Below, one piece after another: positions 39,901 through 48,365 of a stretch of 64,000 bases of DNA. Below the pieces are notes generated by a model that saw only the letters and a list, made by a program, of their open reading frames with translations, did no database searches and was not told the DNA's origin. Position numbers and translations under genes: made by a program. Where the stretch lies: NCBI RefSeq assembly GCF_003330845.1, contig NZ_CP026121.1:2709501-2773500 (forward strand), read 5' to 3'. Each line of letters starts with the position of its first letter. Positions within the stretch are counted from its first letter, which is position 1. Origin of the DNA: Streptomyces sp. Go-475 (lineage in GTDB: Bacteria; Actinomycetota; Actinomycetes; Streptomycetales; Streptomycetaceae).

Positions 39901-40147
39901 TGGCGGCGCCTCCGTCGACGGGGGCGATGTGCACCTCGGGGGCGCCGTCCCGGGTGGAGGTCCAGGCGACGGTGGTGCCGTCCGGGGAGATGCGGGGCTG
40001 GGTCACCGGCACGTTGTCGGCGCTGACCCGCCAGGCCCGGCCGCCGTCGAGCGGGGCGAGCCACACGTCGTCCTCGGCGGTGAAGGCGACCAGGTCGCCG
40101 TGCACGTGCGGGAACCGGAGATAAGCAGGCGATGCGGACTGTGTCAC
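36947..40147 (-). CDS. Tricorn protease homologue (S41)
   Basis: 1066 aa serine protease that processes oligopeptides downstream of the proteasome. The N-terminal beta-propellers (about residues 40-680) contain repeated YSSAGELWLLD-like blades. Then come the PDZ and core domains with the catalytic residues: Ser-His in ELGTSHAYV, nucleophile Ser in NEFSGSDGD, and Glu in GVENHGVDPD. No signal peptide. The GTG start at 40147 is weakly supported. It is unusually long, as expected for tricorn. Confidence 0.93.
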   Translation of the reverse strand: MTQSASPAYLRFPHVHGDLVAFTAEDDVWLAPLDGGRAWRVSADNVPVTQPRISPDGTTVAWTSTRDGAPEVHIAPVDGGAAKRLTYWGSLKTQVRGWTPDGEVLAISTQGQASLRRTWARAVPLDGGPAATLPYGPVGDIAYGPHTVLLSAPMGREAAWWKRYRGGTAGKLWIDREGDGEFVRLHEDLDGNIEYPLWAGDRVAFLSDHEGTGALYSSLADGSDLRRHTPLDGFYARHAATDGTRVVYSSAGELWLLDDLDGAEPRRLDVRLGGQRVDLQPFPVNAARWFGSASPDHTARGSAVSVRGSVHWVTHRSGPARALAATPGVRARLPRTFRADGEEWVVWVTDAEGDDALEFAPATGLAPGATPRRLAAGQLGRVLDLAMAPDGSRAAVASHDGRLLLVERETGEVREVDRSEDGDVSGLVFSPDSTWLAWSHPGPRPLCQLKLANTTDLSVTEATPLRFQDYAPAFTADGKHLAFLSTRSFDPVYDEHVFDLAFVEGARPHLITLAATTPSPFGPQRHGRSFETPDREETPDSEGTPTTRIDLEGLADRIVPFPVEAARYSNLRAAKDGVLWLRHPVAGVLGASRATPDDPEPKSELERYDLAQQRVEHLAVDADHFEVSGDGKRVLLWTDGRLKVVPSDRRASNDDDSDTNITVDLGRVRQFVDPAAEWRQMFDENGRIMRDHFWRPDMSGVDWDGVLDRYRPVVDRCATHDDLVDLLWEVQGELGTSHAYVTPRGGHGGGPRQGLLGADISRHEDGSWRVDRILPSETSDPDARSPLAAPGVAVRPGDAIVAIAGQPVDPVAGPGPLLIGTAGKPVELTISPSGGGDPRHAVVVPVADEEPLRYHAWVADRRAYVHEKSGGRLGYLHVPDMQAPGWAQIHRDLRVEVAREGLVVDVRENRGGHTSQLVVEKLARRVVGWDLPRGMRAESYPRDAPRGPVVAVANEFSGSDGDIVNAAIKALGIGPVVGTRTWGGVIGIDSRYRLVDGTLVTQPKYAFWLEGYGWGVENHGVDPDVEVVQRPQDYAAGRDAQLDEAIRMALESLETAPAKTPPGLPA

Positions 40148-40219
40148 CCGATCACCCTATGCAGCAACGGCGCGCCGCGGACAGACTTCGGATCACTTGC
40201 CGTTCGCCCCTCGCGTACG

Positions 40220-40774
40220 TCACTTGCCCTCGACGGGCCGGCAGTCGGGGTACCGGTCGCACCAGATGGTCTGGGTGACGGTCACGGTGACGGTGGGTCC
40301 GGGCTGCCCCTGGGTGGGGCCGCCCACGGGCGGCGGGCTGGTGGCGTTGCAGTCGCCGAGCCCGTCCACCTCGAACCAGACCTTGCCGTCGACCTTGGCG
40401 GTGATGTTCCCGCGCACGCAGGCGCCTTCGACGGCGTGGGTGACCTTGCCGTCGACGGTGATCTCCTTGCCGTCCTTCGTCTCGCCCTGGCAGTCGACGG
40501 TGGCGACGGTCTTCTCGCTCGCCGAGGGCGGGGGTGCCGACGTCCTGCCGGTGTCGCCGTAGGAGGCGGTGCAACTGAGCCAGCGCACGCCCGCCTTCTG
40601 CCGGTCGAGTTCCTTGGTCACGGCCTCGTCGGTGGTGTACGCGACGGCCGCGGAGCTGATGCCGCTGCCCGGCTCGCACGCGACGGCCCCGCCCACGGCG
40701 ACGGCCCCGAACACCGCCGCGACAGCCACCCGCCGGCCGCGCGGCCCCCGCCAGATCCTCCTGTACGCCCCCAT
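40220..40774 (-). CDS. DUF4333-like lipoprotein
   Basis: 184 aa. A short basic N-terminus and hydrophobic stretch end in GGAVAC (Cys33), a plausible lipobox. The body (about residues 50-150) shows the pattern of DUF4333 domains, with Cys in WLSCTASYGD and TVDCQGET. The tail is Pro-rich and ends with a second Cys pair (IWCDRYPDC). Exported, function unknown. It is encoded upstream of tricorn on the same strand. Confidence 0.65.
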   Translation of the reverse strand: MGAYRRIWRGPRGRRVAVAAVFGAVAVGGAVACEPGSGISSAAVAYTTDEAVTKELDRQKAGVRWLSCTASYGDTGRTSAPPPSASEKTVATVDCQGETKDGKEITVDGKVTHAVEGACVRGNITAKVDGKVWFEVDGLGDCNATSPPPVGGPTQGQPGPTVTVTVTQTIWCDRYPDCRPVEGK

Positions 40775-40823
40775 GAAGGGGAGCCTGCCACTGACGGGGG
40801 CGGCGCGGTAGGGCGCAAAGGCG

Positions 40824-41216
40824 TCAACCGCGCAGCAGCAGCCACTCCTGAAGCTCCACCAGGTTGCCCTCGGGGTCCTTGAGGTGGGCGACCCGCATGC
40901 GGTCGGTCATGGGCGCCGGGCCGTGCAGGATCGTGGCGCCGCGCAGCGTGATCTCCTCGCAGTACGCGTCCAGCGCGTCCACCCGCAGCACGACGAGGGA
41001 CCGGTGCCCGGTGGCCGCGTCCCCCACCTCGTCGAGCACCTCGGCCATCATCGACCGGTCCTGCAGCGCGATCCCCGCGGAGCCGACGGCGGGGCTGAAC
41101 TTCTCGTACGGCCCCTCGGCCGCCCCCGACTGGGGCTTGAGGCCGAGGACGTCGCCGTAGAAGCGGTAACACGCGGCGAAGTCGGTGACGAGCAGGCGTA
41201 CTTGGGCGAGTTCCAC
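40824..41216 (-). CDS. VOC-family (glyoxalase/bleomycin-resistance fold) protein
   Basis: 130 aa with the paired beta-alpha-beta-beta-beta units: VELAQVRLLVTDFAACYRFYGDVLG at the start (metal site 1) and VAHLKDPEGNLVELQEW at the end (Glu of metal site 2). GTG 41216 has GGAGG 5 bases upstream. The longer frame to 41306 runs into non-coding sequence. Function unassigned; it lies just downstream of rsmE on the same strand. Confidence 0.85.
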   Translation of the reverse strand: MELAQVRLLVTDFAACYRFYGDVLGLKPQSGAAEGPYEKFSPAVGSAGIALQDRSMMAEVLDEVGDAATGHRSLVVLRVDALDAYCEEITLRGATILHGPAPMTDRMRVAHLKDPEGNLVELQEWLLLRG

Positions 41217-41232
41217 GGTTCCTCCAAGGGGG

Positions 41233-41973
41233 TCAGGACCAGCGGCCGGTACGAGCCAGGAGCACGGCGGCGGCCGCGGTCCCGGCGGTCGATGTGCGCA
41301 GCACACTGCGCCCGAGGCGGTACGCCCCGGCCCCCGCCTCCTCGAACAGCGCCAACTCCTCCGGCGCCACGCCCCCTTCGGGCCCCACGACCAGCACGAT
41401 GTCGCCGGACGACGGCAGTTCGGCCGCCGCCAGCGGCGCGTCCCCGCTCTCGTGCAGCACGGCGGCGAAGTCGGCGCCCGCCAGCAGCGCCGCGACCTGC
41501 TTGGTCGTGGCCGCCTCCGCGACCTCGGGGAACCGCACCCGGCGCGACTGCTTGCCGGCCTCCCGTGCCGTGGCCCGCCACTTGCCCAGCGCCTTGGCCC
41601 CGCGGTCGCCCTTCCACTGCGTGATGCAGCGCGCCGCCGCCCAGGGCACGATCGCGTCGACGCCGACCTCGGTCATCGTCTCGACGGCCAGCTCCCCCCG
41701 ATCCCCCTTGGGCAGCGCCTGTACGACGGTCAGCCGCGGCTGCTCCGGCGGCTCCTCGCTCACCGAGTCCAGCTGGACGATCAGCCGGTCCTTGCCCTCG
41801 GTGTCGAGCACCACGCAGTCCGCCCAGCGCCCGGCCCCGTCGGTGAGGACCACGTCCTCGCCGGGCCGCAGCCGCTTCACGGAGACGGCGTGCCGCCCTT
41901 CCGGCCCGTCGAGGACGTACCGGCCGCCGCCGCCCGCGTCGAAGTGGTCGACGACGAAGACCGGCGCGGTCAT
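41233..41973 (-). CDS. rsmE: 16S rRNA m3U1498 methyltransferase
   Basis: 246 aa SPOUT methyltransferase. The N-terminal PUA-like domain is about residues 1-75. The C-terminal knot motif is VGPEGGVAPEELALF with GRSVLRTSTA. Its start overlaps the nitronate monooxygenase stop by 4 bp. Confidence 0.96.
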   Translation of the reverse strand: MTAPVFVVDHFDAGGGGRYVLDGPEGRHAVSVKRLRPGEDVVLTDGAGRWADCVVLDTEGKDRLIVQLDSVSEEPPEQPRLTVVQALPKGDRGELAVETMTEVGVDAIVPWAAARCITQWKGDRGAKALGKWRATAREAGKQSRRVRFPEVAEAATTKQVAALLAGADFAAVLHESGDAPLAAAELPSSGDIVLVVGPEGGVAPEELALFEEAGAGAYRLGRSVLRTSTAGTAAAAVLLARTGRWS

Positions 41974-43058
41974 CGAAGGCCTCCGCCCGGGATGCCCCCG
42001 CCCGACAACGCTGTCCTGGCGGCGGCGAGTTCACCGGCCAGCACCTCCACCAGCTGCCCGGCGGGCAGCTCCCGCGCCATCCGGTGCCCCTGCCCGGCCC
42101 ACAGCGCCATGCCCTGCGCGTCACCGGCCTTGGCGGCGGCCTTGCGCAGCGGCGAGGTGAGGTGGTGGATCTCGGGGTAGGCGGCGGGCGCGTACGGGCC
42201 GTGCTCGCGCAGGAACCGGTTGACGAGGCCGCGCGCCGGCCGCCCGGAGAAGGCCCGGGTCAACTCCGTGCGTACGAACAGGGGGTTGGTCAGTGCCTGC
42301 TTGTGCAGGGCGTTCGCGCCCGACTCGGGCGTGGCGAGGAACGCCGTGCCGAGCTGGGCCGCGCTCGCGCCGGCGGCGAGCACCGCGGCGATCTGGCCGC
42401 CGCGCATGATGCCGCCGGCGGCGATGATCGGGAGGTTGACGGCCTCCCTGATCTGGGCGACCAGCGACAGCAGGCCGATGCCGGAACCGTCCGTCTCGGG
42501 GATGTCCCGGTGGGTGCCCTGGTGGCCGCCGGCCTCGACACCCTGCGCGATGACCGCGTCCGCGCCCGCCCGTTCGACGGCCCGGGCCTCGTCGGGGGTG
42601 GTGGCGGTGACCAGGACGAAGGTGCCGACGCGGTGCAGGCCGTCGACGACCTCGCGGCTCGGGGCGCCGAAGTGGAACGACACGACGGGCACGGGGTTGT
42701 CGCGGAGCACCGCGAGCTTGGTCTCGTAGCCGTCGTCGCGGCCGCTGTCGGGGTCGCCCAGCTCGGCCTCGTACCAGGTGGCCTCGCCGGCCAGCTGGTG
42801 GGCGTAGACGTCGACGGCGGCCGGGTCGGCGTACTCCGGCTGCGGCATGAAGAGGTTGACGCCGAAGGGCCTGCCCGTGAGGCTCCTCAGCTGCTTGATC
42901 TCCTCGTACATCCCGTCGGCGGTCTTGTACCCGGCGGCGAGGAACCCGAGCCCGCCCGCCTCGCACACGGCGGCGGCGAGCTGCGGCACGGAGACGCCGC
43001 CCGCCATGGGGGCCTGCACGATCGGGAGGGGGAAGAGATCGGTCAGAGCGGAGGACAT
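41970..43058 (-). CDS. Nitronate monooxygenase-like flavoprotein
   Basis: 362 aa FMN-dependent TIM barrel. The motifs include LPIVQAPMAGGVS (N-terminal strand), catalytic His in GVEAGGHQGTH, and the glycine-rich FMN phosphate loop IIAAGGIMRGGQIAAVLAAGAS. It oxidises alkyl nitronates, relieving nitro-compound stress. Translationally coupled to rsmE. Confidence 0.92.
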   Translation of the reverse strand: MSSALTDLFPLPIVQAPMAGGVSVPQLAAAVCEAGGLGFLAAGYKTADGMYEEIKQLRSLTGRPFGVNLFMPQPEYADPAAVDVYAHQLAGEATWYEAELGDPDSGRDDGYETKLAVLRDNPVPVVSFHFGAPSREVVDGLHRVGTFVLVTATTPDEARAVERAGADAVIAQGVEAGGHQGTHRDIPETDGSGIGLLSLVAQIREAVNLPIIAAGGIMRGGQIAAVLAAGASAAQLGTAFLATPESGANALHKQALTNPLFVRTELTRAFSGRPARGLVNRFLREHGPYAPAAYPEIHHLTSPLRKAAAKAGDAQGMALWAGQGHRMARELPAGQLVEVLAGELAAARTALSGGGIPGGGLR

Positions 43059-43132
43059 GACCGCATGTTGTCACGTCCTCCGAACAACTCCGAAACCGGC
43101 CTGCCGCATGGCATAGACCAGAGGCTGTGCTT

Positions 43133-43154
43133 GTCCGGGGGACGCCCCCCGGAC
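43133..43154 (-). terminator. Terminator hairpin after dnaJ
   Basis: A perfect 9-bp stem (GTCCGGGGG / CCCCCGGAC) with a 4-base loop lies 26 bases past the dnaJ stop. It probably separates the hrcA-dnaJ transcript from nitronate monooxygenase and rsmE. Confidence 0.7.
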
Positions 43155-43179
43155 CCCGGCAGCGGCCGGGTCGGCCGTG

Positions 43180-44316
43180 TCAGCGCCCGTTGAAGGCGTC
43201 CTTCAGCCGGGAGAACAAACCCTGCTGACCAGGCTGGAACTGACCCTGAGGCCGCTCCTCGCCGCGGAGCTTCGCCAGCTCGCGCAGGAGGCGTTCCTGT
43301 TCGGGATCGAGCTTGGTCGGGGTCTGGACCTCGACGTGGACGATGAGGTCGCCGCGTCCGCCGCCGCGCAGGTGGGTGACACCGCGGCCGTGCAGCGGGA
43401 TCGACTGGCCGGACTGGGTGCCCGGGCGGATGTCGACCTCCTCCAGGCCGTCCAGCGTCTCCAGCGGCACCTTCGTGCCGAGGGCCGCCGCCGTCATGGG
43501 GAGCGTGACCGTGCAGTGCAGGTCGTCGCCGCGGCGCTGGAACTGCGCGTGGGGCAGCTCGTGGATCTCGACGTAGAGGTCACCGGCCGGACCGCCACCG
43601 GGTCCGACCTCGCCCTCGCCGGCCAGCTGGATCCGCGTGCCGTTGTCGACACCGGCCGGGATCTTGACCGTGAGCGTGCGGCGGGAGCGGACGCGGCCGT
43701 CGCCCGCGCACTCGGGGCACGGCGTCGGGACGACCGTGCCGAAGCCCTGGCACTGCGGGCACGGCCGGGACGTCATGACCTGGCCCAGGAAGGACCGGGT
43801 GACCTGCGACACCTCACCGCGGCCGCGGCACATGTCACACGTCTGGGCGGAGGTACCGGGGGCGGCGCCTTCACCGTTACAGGTGTTGCAGACGACCGCC
43901 GTGTCGACCTGGATGTCCTTCGTCGTGCCGAAGGCCGCCTCGTCCAGCTCCACCTCGATGCGGATCATGGCGTCCTGGCCGCGGCGGGTGCGCGAGCGGG
44001 GACCGCGCTGCGACGCCGTGCCGAAGAACGCGTCCATGATGTCGGAGAAGTTCCCGAAGCCACCGGCTCCGAAGCCGCCCGCGCCGCCGCCCTGGGCCTG
44101 CGAGAGCGGATCGCCGCCGAGGTCGTAGACCTGCTTCTTCTGCGGGTCCGACAGCACCTCGTAGGCGGCGTTGATCTCCTTGAACCGCTCCTGGGTCTTC
44201 GGATCGGGGTTGACGTCCGGATGCAGCTCGCGGGCGAGCCGCCGGAAGGCCTTCTTGATCTCTTCCTGCGACGCGTCGCGGCGCACGCCGAGTACGGCGT
44301 AGTAGTCCGTGGCCAC
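43180..44316 (-). CDS. dnaJ: Chaperone DnaJ (second copy type)
   Basis: 378 aa. J domain at residues 1-70 with HPD (LHPDVNP), Gly/Phe-rich linker ([15 protein letters not shown]), and four CxxCxGxG zinc motifs ([32 protein letters not shown]). The GTG start overlaps the hrcA TAG by one base. This is the copy in the hrcA operon (dnaJ2 in Streptomyces), regulated by HrcA/CIRCE. Confidence 0.97.
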   Translation of the reverse strand: MATDYYAVLGVRRDASQEEIKKAFRRLARELHPDVNPDPKTQERFKEINAAYEVLSDPQKKQVYDLGGDPLSQAQGGGAGGFGAGGFGNFSDIMDAFFGTASQRGPRSRTRRGQDAMIRIEVELDEAAFGTTKDIQVDTAVVCNTCNGEGAAPGTSAQTCDMCRGRGEVSQVTRSFLGQVMTSRPCPQCQGFGTVVPTPCPECAGDGRVRSRRTLTVKIPAGVDNGTRIQLAGEGEVGPGGGPAGDLYVEIHELPHAQFQRRGDDLHCTVTLPMTAAALGTKVPLETLDGLEEVDIRPGTQSGQSIPLHGRGVTHLRGGGRGDLIVHVEVQTPTKLDPEQERLLRELAKLRGEERPQGQFQPGQQGLFSRLKDAFNGR

Positions 44317-45332
44317 TACGACTCCGCCAGGATCTGTCCGACGTACCGTGCCACTGCGCGTACCGCTCCCATCGTTCCCGGGTAGTCCATGCGGGTCGGT
44401 CCGACCACGCCGAGCTTGGCGACTGCCTCGCCGCCCGAACCGTAGCCGACCGACACGACGGACGTGGAGTTGAGTCCTTCGTGGGCGTTCTCGTGACCGA
44501 TACGGACGGTCACGCCCGGATCCTTCGCCTCGCCGAGCAGCTTGAGGAGCACGACCTGCTCCTCAAGCGCCTCCAGCACGGGCCGGATCGTGAGGGGGAA
44601 GTCATGACCGAAGCGGGTCAGATTGGCGGTGCCGCCGATCATCAGCCGCTCCTCGTTCTCCTCGACGAGCGTCTCCAGAAGCGTGGAGAGCACCGTGGAG
44701 ACCGTACCCCGGTCCTCGTGCTCGAAAGCCTCCGGGAGATCCTCCACCAGACTCGGCACATCCGCGAAACGGCGGTTCGCCACCCGGCTGTTGAGGCGCG
44801 CGCGCAGATCCGCGAGCGAGGCCTCGCCGAAGGGCGCCGGGCAGTCGACCACCCGCTGCTCGACCCGCCCGGTGTCCGTGATCAGCACGAGCATCACCCG
44901 CGCGGGCGCCAGGGAGAGCAGCTCCACGTGGCGCACGGTGGACCGGGTCAGCGACGGGTACTGCACGACGGCGACCTGGCGCGTGAGCTGCGCGAGCAGC
45001 CGTACCGTGCGGGCCACGACGTCGTCGAGGTCGACGGCGCCCTCCAGGAAGTTCTGGATCGCGCGCCGCTCGGGTGCGGTCATGGGCTTGACGCCGGCGA
45101 GCTTGTCCACGAACAGGCGGTAGCCCTTGTCGGTGGGGATGCGCCCCGCGCTGGTGTGCGGCTGGGCGATGTATCCCTCGTCCTCCAGGGCCGCCATGTC
45201 GTTGCGGACGGTCGCCGGGGAGACGCCGAGGTTGTGCCGCTCGGTGAGGGCCTTGGAGCCGACCGGCTCCTCGGTGCCGACGTAGTCCTGGACGATGGCG
45301 CGCAGCACCTGAAGCCTGCGTTCACTGAGCAT
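44316..45332 (-). CDS. hrcA: Heat-inducible transcription repressor HrcA
   Basis: 338 aa. Winged-helix DNA-binding N-terminus ([33 protein letters not shown]). The central region and GAF-like domain with [22 protein letters not shown] are typical. ATG 45332 has GGAGG 8 bases upstream. It represses itself and dnaJ by binding CIRCE 50 bases upstream. Confidence 0.97.
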   Translation of the reverse strand: MLSERRLQVLRAIVQDYVGTEEPVGSKALTERHNLGVSPATVRNDMAALEDEGYIAQPHTSAGRIPTDKGYRLFVDKLAGVKPMTAPERRAIQNFLEGAVDLDDVVARTVRLLAQLTRQVAVVQYPSLTRSTVRHVELLSLAPARVMLVLITDTGRVEQRVVDCPAPFGEASLADLRARLNSRVANRRFADVPSLVEDLPEAFEHEDRGTVSTVLSTLLETLVEENEERLMIGGTANLTRFGHDFPLTIRPVLEALEEQVVLLKLLGEAKDPGVTVRIGHENAHEGLNSTSVVSVGYGSGGEAVAKLGVVGPTRMDYPGTMGAVRAVARYVGQILAES

Positions 45333-45380
45333 CGCGCACACCTCCAGAAGTCTCCGCCTGCTGCCCCGCTGGTTCGCGGC

Positions 45381-45407
45381 CTGGCACTCTGCGCGTGCGA
45401 GTGCCAA
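45381..45407. promoter_or_regulatory. CIRCE operator of hrcA-dnaJ
   Basis: CTGGCACTC, 9-base spacer, GAGTGCCAA: the inner 8-bp arms are perfect complements. The consensus is TTAGCACTC-N9-GAGTGCTAA, so there are two or three deviations per arm, usual for Streptomyces. It lies 49 bases upstream of hrcA. Confidence 0.92.
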
Positions 45408-45504
45408 TGTTCCCCGGCCCAGTGTACGGCGGTGGGGTACGCCCCCGGCAAGGCTGGTCGTGCGGCGTCGTGCCCCGGGCGGGGCGCACCGCTAGCGTCG
45501 CCGT

Positions 45505-46236
45505 ATGACGGTGACTTGGGAAGAGCTCGGGTGGGAGCGCGTGGCCGCCGGGGTGGGGCGGTGCCGGCTGCCGGTGTGGGACTGCACGGCGGGGCTGGTC
45601 GCCGGCGAGGACGCGGTCCTGGTGATCGACGCCGGGTCCAGCCCGGCCGAGGGCGCGCGGTTGCGCGAACAGGCGCAGTCGCTCACCGGTCACCGTGTGA
45701 CACATCTCGCGCTGACCCATCCCCACTTCGACCACGTCTTCGGGGTGGCGGCGTTCCCGGGGGCGGAGGTGTTCGGCGCGGTCGGCGTGGACGCGGTGCT
45801 GACCCGCGCGCGGGACCGCGAGGAGCTGTACGCGGACGCGGTGCGCAACGGCCTGAACGAGACGGTCGCCCGGGAGTCGGCGGACCGGCTCGTCCCGCCC
45901 CGGCACCTGGTGTCCGGCGAATGGACCCTGGACCTGGGCGGCGGGCGCCAGGTGCTGCTGGCGAACGTGGGCCCGGGGCACACCGCGCACGACCTCGCGG
46001 TGCTGGTGCCGGGCGATCCGGAGGTGGTGTTCTGCGGCGACCTGGTCGAGGAGTCCGGCGAGCCCCAGGCGGGCCCGGACGCCGTGCCGTCGCACTGGCC
46101 GGCCGCGCTGGACCGGCTGCTCGCGCTCGGCGGTGAGGACGCGCTGTACGTGCCCGGTCACGGAGCGGTGGTGGGCGCGGCGTTCGTCCGGGCCCAGCGG
46201 GACGCGCTGGCGACCCGTTTCGGCGTGTCTCCGTGA
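45505..46236 (+). CDS. Metallo-beta-lactamase-fold hydrolase
   Basis: 243 aa. Zinc motif THPHFDHVFG (HxHxDH), further ligands GPGHTAHDL and FCGDLVEE, and a final VPGHGAVV. The substrate is unknown; family roles include thioester, lactone and phosphodiester hydrolysis. It ends 31 bases before the DUF3097 gene, on the same strand, and may be co-transcribed with it. Confidence 0.88.
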   Translation: MTVTWEELGWERVAAGVGRCRLPVWDCTAGLVAGEDAVLVIDAGSSPAEGARLREQAQSLTGHRVTHLALTHPHFDHVFGVAAFPGAEVFGAVGVDAVLTRARDREELYADAVRNGLNETVARESADRLVPPRHLVSGEWTLDLGGGRQVLLANVGPGHTAHDLAVLVPGDPEVVFCGDLVEESGEPQAGPDAVPSHWPAALDRLLALGGEDALYVPGHGAVVGAAFVRAQRDALATRFGVSP

Positions 46237-46267
46237 CCGCCCGCCCGGTTCTCCTATCGTCATCCGA

Positions 46268-47071
46268 ATGCGCCAGTACTCTCCGGACCTGACCCCGCCG
46301 TGGAAGAAGCCCCAGCCGGTCCCCGAGGTCCCGGCGGAACCGGGCCTGGTGGTGGAGGAGCCCGGCAGCGGCTTCTGCGGGGCGGTCATCCGCTGCGAGG
46401 CCGGGACGGTGACGCTGGAGGACCGCTTCGGCAAGCACCGCGTGTTCCCGATGGAGCCGCGCGGCTTCCTGCTGGAGGGCAAGGTCGTGACGCTGGTCCG
46501 CCCCTCGTCCGGCGCCCCGGCCCGTCCCACCCGTACGGCCTCCGGTTCGGTGGCGGTGCCCGGCGCACGCGCGCGCGTGGCCCGCGCCGGCCGCATCTAC
46601 GTCGAGGGCCGGCACGACGCCGAACTGGTCGAGAAGGTGTGGGGCGACGACCTGCGCATCGAGGGCGTGGTCGTGGAGTACCTGGAGGGCGTGGACGACC
46701 TCCCGTCCATCGTCGACTCCTTCGCCCCCGGCCCCGACGCGCGGCTCGGCGTCCTGGTCGACCACCTCGTCCCCGGCTCGAAGGAGTGGCACATCGCCCA
46801 GTCGGTGACGAGCGACCACGCGCTGGTGGTCGGGCACCCCTACATCGACATCTGGGAGGCGGTGAAACCGTCGTCCCTGGGCATCGAGGCCTGGCCCCGG
46901 ATCCCGAGGGGCCAGGACTGGAAGACGGGCGTGTGCCGCGCCCTGGGCTGGCCGGAGAACACGGGCGCGGCGTGGCAGCGGATCCTGTCGGCCGTACGCA
47001 CGTACAAGGACCTGGAGCCGGAACTGCTGGGCAGGGTGGAAGAACTGATCGACTTCGTGACGGCACCATAG
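46268..47071 (+). CDS. DUF3097 protein
   Basis: 267 aa, conserved in actinobacteria near hemW. Visible elements: IYVEGRHDAELVEKVWGDDLR (Toprim-like Glu followed by acidic residues), VLVDHLVPGSKEWH and VVGHPYIDIWEAVKP. The Toprim-like pattern suggests nucleic-acid handling, but I cannot confirm this. ATG 46268 replaces a longer upstream frame. Convergent with hemW. Confidence 0.85.
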   Translation: MRQYSPDLTPPWKKPQPVPEVPAEPGLVVEEPGSGFCGAVIRCEAGTVTLEDRFGKHRVFPMEPRGFLLEGKVVTLVRPSSGAPARPTRTASGSVAVPGARARVARAGRIYVEGRHDAELVEKVWGDDLRIEGVVVEYLEGVDDLPSIVDSFAPGPDARLGVLVDHLVPGSKEWHIAQSVTSDHALVVGHPYIDIWEAVKPSSLGIEAWPRIPRGQDWKTGVCRALGWPENTGAAWQRILSAVRTYKDLEPELLGRVEELIDFVTAP

Positions 47072-47084
47072 GCGCTCTTCGCTG

Positions 47085-48326
47085 TCAGTCCACCAGATCG
47101 CGCACGACCCCGTCCGCCAGCAACCGCCCCCGCAGCGTCAGCACAGCCCGCCCCTCCTCGTACGGCCGCTCCTGAAGCAGTCCTTCGGACAAGGCCCGCC
47201 GAGACGCCGCAAGCCCCTCCTCCCGCAGGACGGACAACGGCACGCCCTCTCGCAGCCGAAGCTCCAGCAGAATCCGCTCGACCCGCCGATCCTCCTCCGA
47301 CAGCACCTCACGCCCGGCCCCGGGCGACCGCCCGGCAGCCAGCGCCGCCGCGTACGCGCCCGGGTGCTTCACGTTCCACCACCGCACCCCGCCCACATGA
47401 CTGTGCGCGCCCGGCCCGGCCCCCCACCAGTCGGCCCCCCGCCAGTACAGCTCGTTGTGCAGACACCGCCCCGCCGCGGAGGTCGCCCAGTTCGACACCT
47501 CGTACCACTCGAACCCGGCACCCGACAGCACCTCGTCCGCGATCAGGTACCGGTCGGCATGCACATCGTCGTCGGTCATCGGCACCTCGCCCCGGCGGAT
47601 CCGCCGCGCCAGCTGCGTCCCCTCCTCCACGATCAACGCGTACGCGCTGACATGGTCCGGCCCGGCCCCCAGCACCGCGTCCAGCGACGCCCGCCAGTCC
47701 TCGTCCGACTCCCCCGGCGTGCCGTAGATCAGGTCGAGGTTCACATGCTCGAACCCGGCCGCCCGGGCCTCCGCGACACACGCCTGAGGCCGCCCCGGCG
47801 TGTGCGTCCGGTCCAGCACCTTCAGCACGTGCTGCCGCGCGCTCTGCATCCCGAAGGAGATCCGGTTGAAGCCCCCCGCGCGCAGGGCGGCCAGATACGC
47901 GGGGTCGACCGACTCCGGGTTCGCCTCCGTGGTGACCTCGGCATCCGCCGCCAGCCCGAACTCGTCCCGGACGGCCCGCAGCATCCGTACGAGGTCACCG
48001 GCGTCCAGCAGCGTCGGCGTACCGCCGCCCACGAACACCGTACGGACGGGCCTCGGGTCGTCTCCCAGCACCTTCCGCGCCAGCCGGATCTCGTCGACGA
48101 GCGTCTCGGCGTAGTTGTCGCGGGAGGCGAGCACACCGCCGGTGCCGCGCAGCTCGGTCGCCGTGTACGTGTTGAAGTCGCAGTAGCCGCAGCGGGTCGC
48201 GCAGTACGGGACGTGCAGGTAGAACCCGAGCGGGCGGTCGGCGGCCCCGGCGAGCGCGGACGCGGGCAGCGCGCCGTCCTCGGGGACCGGCTCGCCGTCG
48301 GGGAGAGCGGAAGGCATGCCTTCCAT
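47085..48326 (-). CDS. hemW: Radical SAM heme chaperone HemW
   Basis: 413 aa. The 4Fe-4S cluster motif CATRCGYC (CxxxCxxC) lies near residue 43. The GGGTPTLL and EANPES motifs are those of HemN/HemW proteins. It has the cluster spacing of HemW rather than the longer oxygen-independent coproporphyrinogen oxidase, though many annotations use the latter name. The start may be 48326 or 48317. Confidence 0.93.
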   Translation of the reverse strand: MEGMPSALPDGEPVPEDGALPASALAGAADRPLGFYLHVPYCATRCGYCDFNTYTATELRGTGGVLASRDNYAETLVDEIRLARKVLGDDPRPVRTVFVGGGTPTLLDAGDLVRMLRAVRDEFGLAADAEVTTEANPESVDPAYLAALRAGGFNRISFGMQSARQHVLKVLDRTHTPGRPQACVAEARAAGFEHVNLDLIYGTPGESDEDWRASLDAVLGAGPDHVSAYALIVEEGTQLARRIRRGEVPMTDDDVHADRYLIADEVLSGAGFEWYEVSNWATSAAGRCLHNELYWRGADWWGAGPGAHSHVGGVRWWNVKHPGAYAAALAAGRSPGAGREVLSEEDRRVERILLELRLREGVPLSVLREEGLAASRRALSEGLLQERPYEEGRAVLTLRGRLLADGVVRDLVD

Positions 48327-48365
48327 TGTCCAGCACCCGCGCGGTGCCTCCGCCCGGAGCAGCGG

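Noticed and set aside
40220..41216. Phage or mobile-element origin for the small genes around 41 kb
   Set aside because: No integrase, repeats, or composition change; the genes look like ordinary chromosomal genes.
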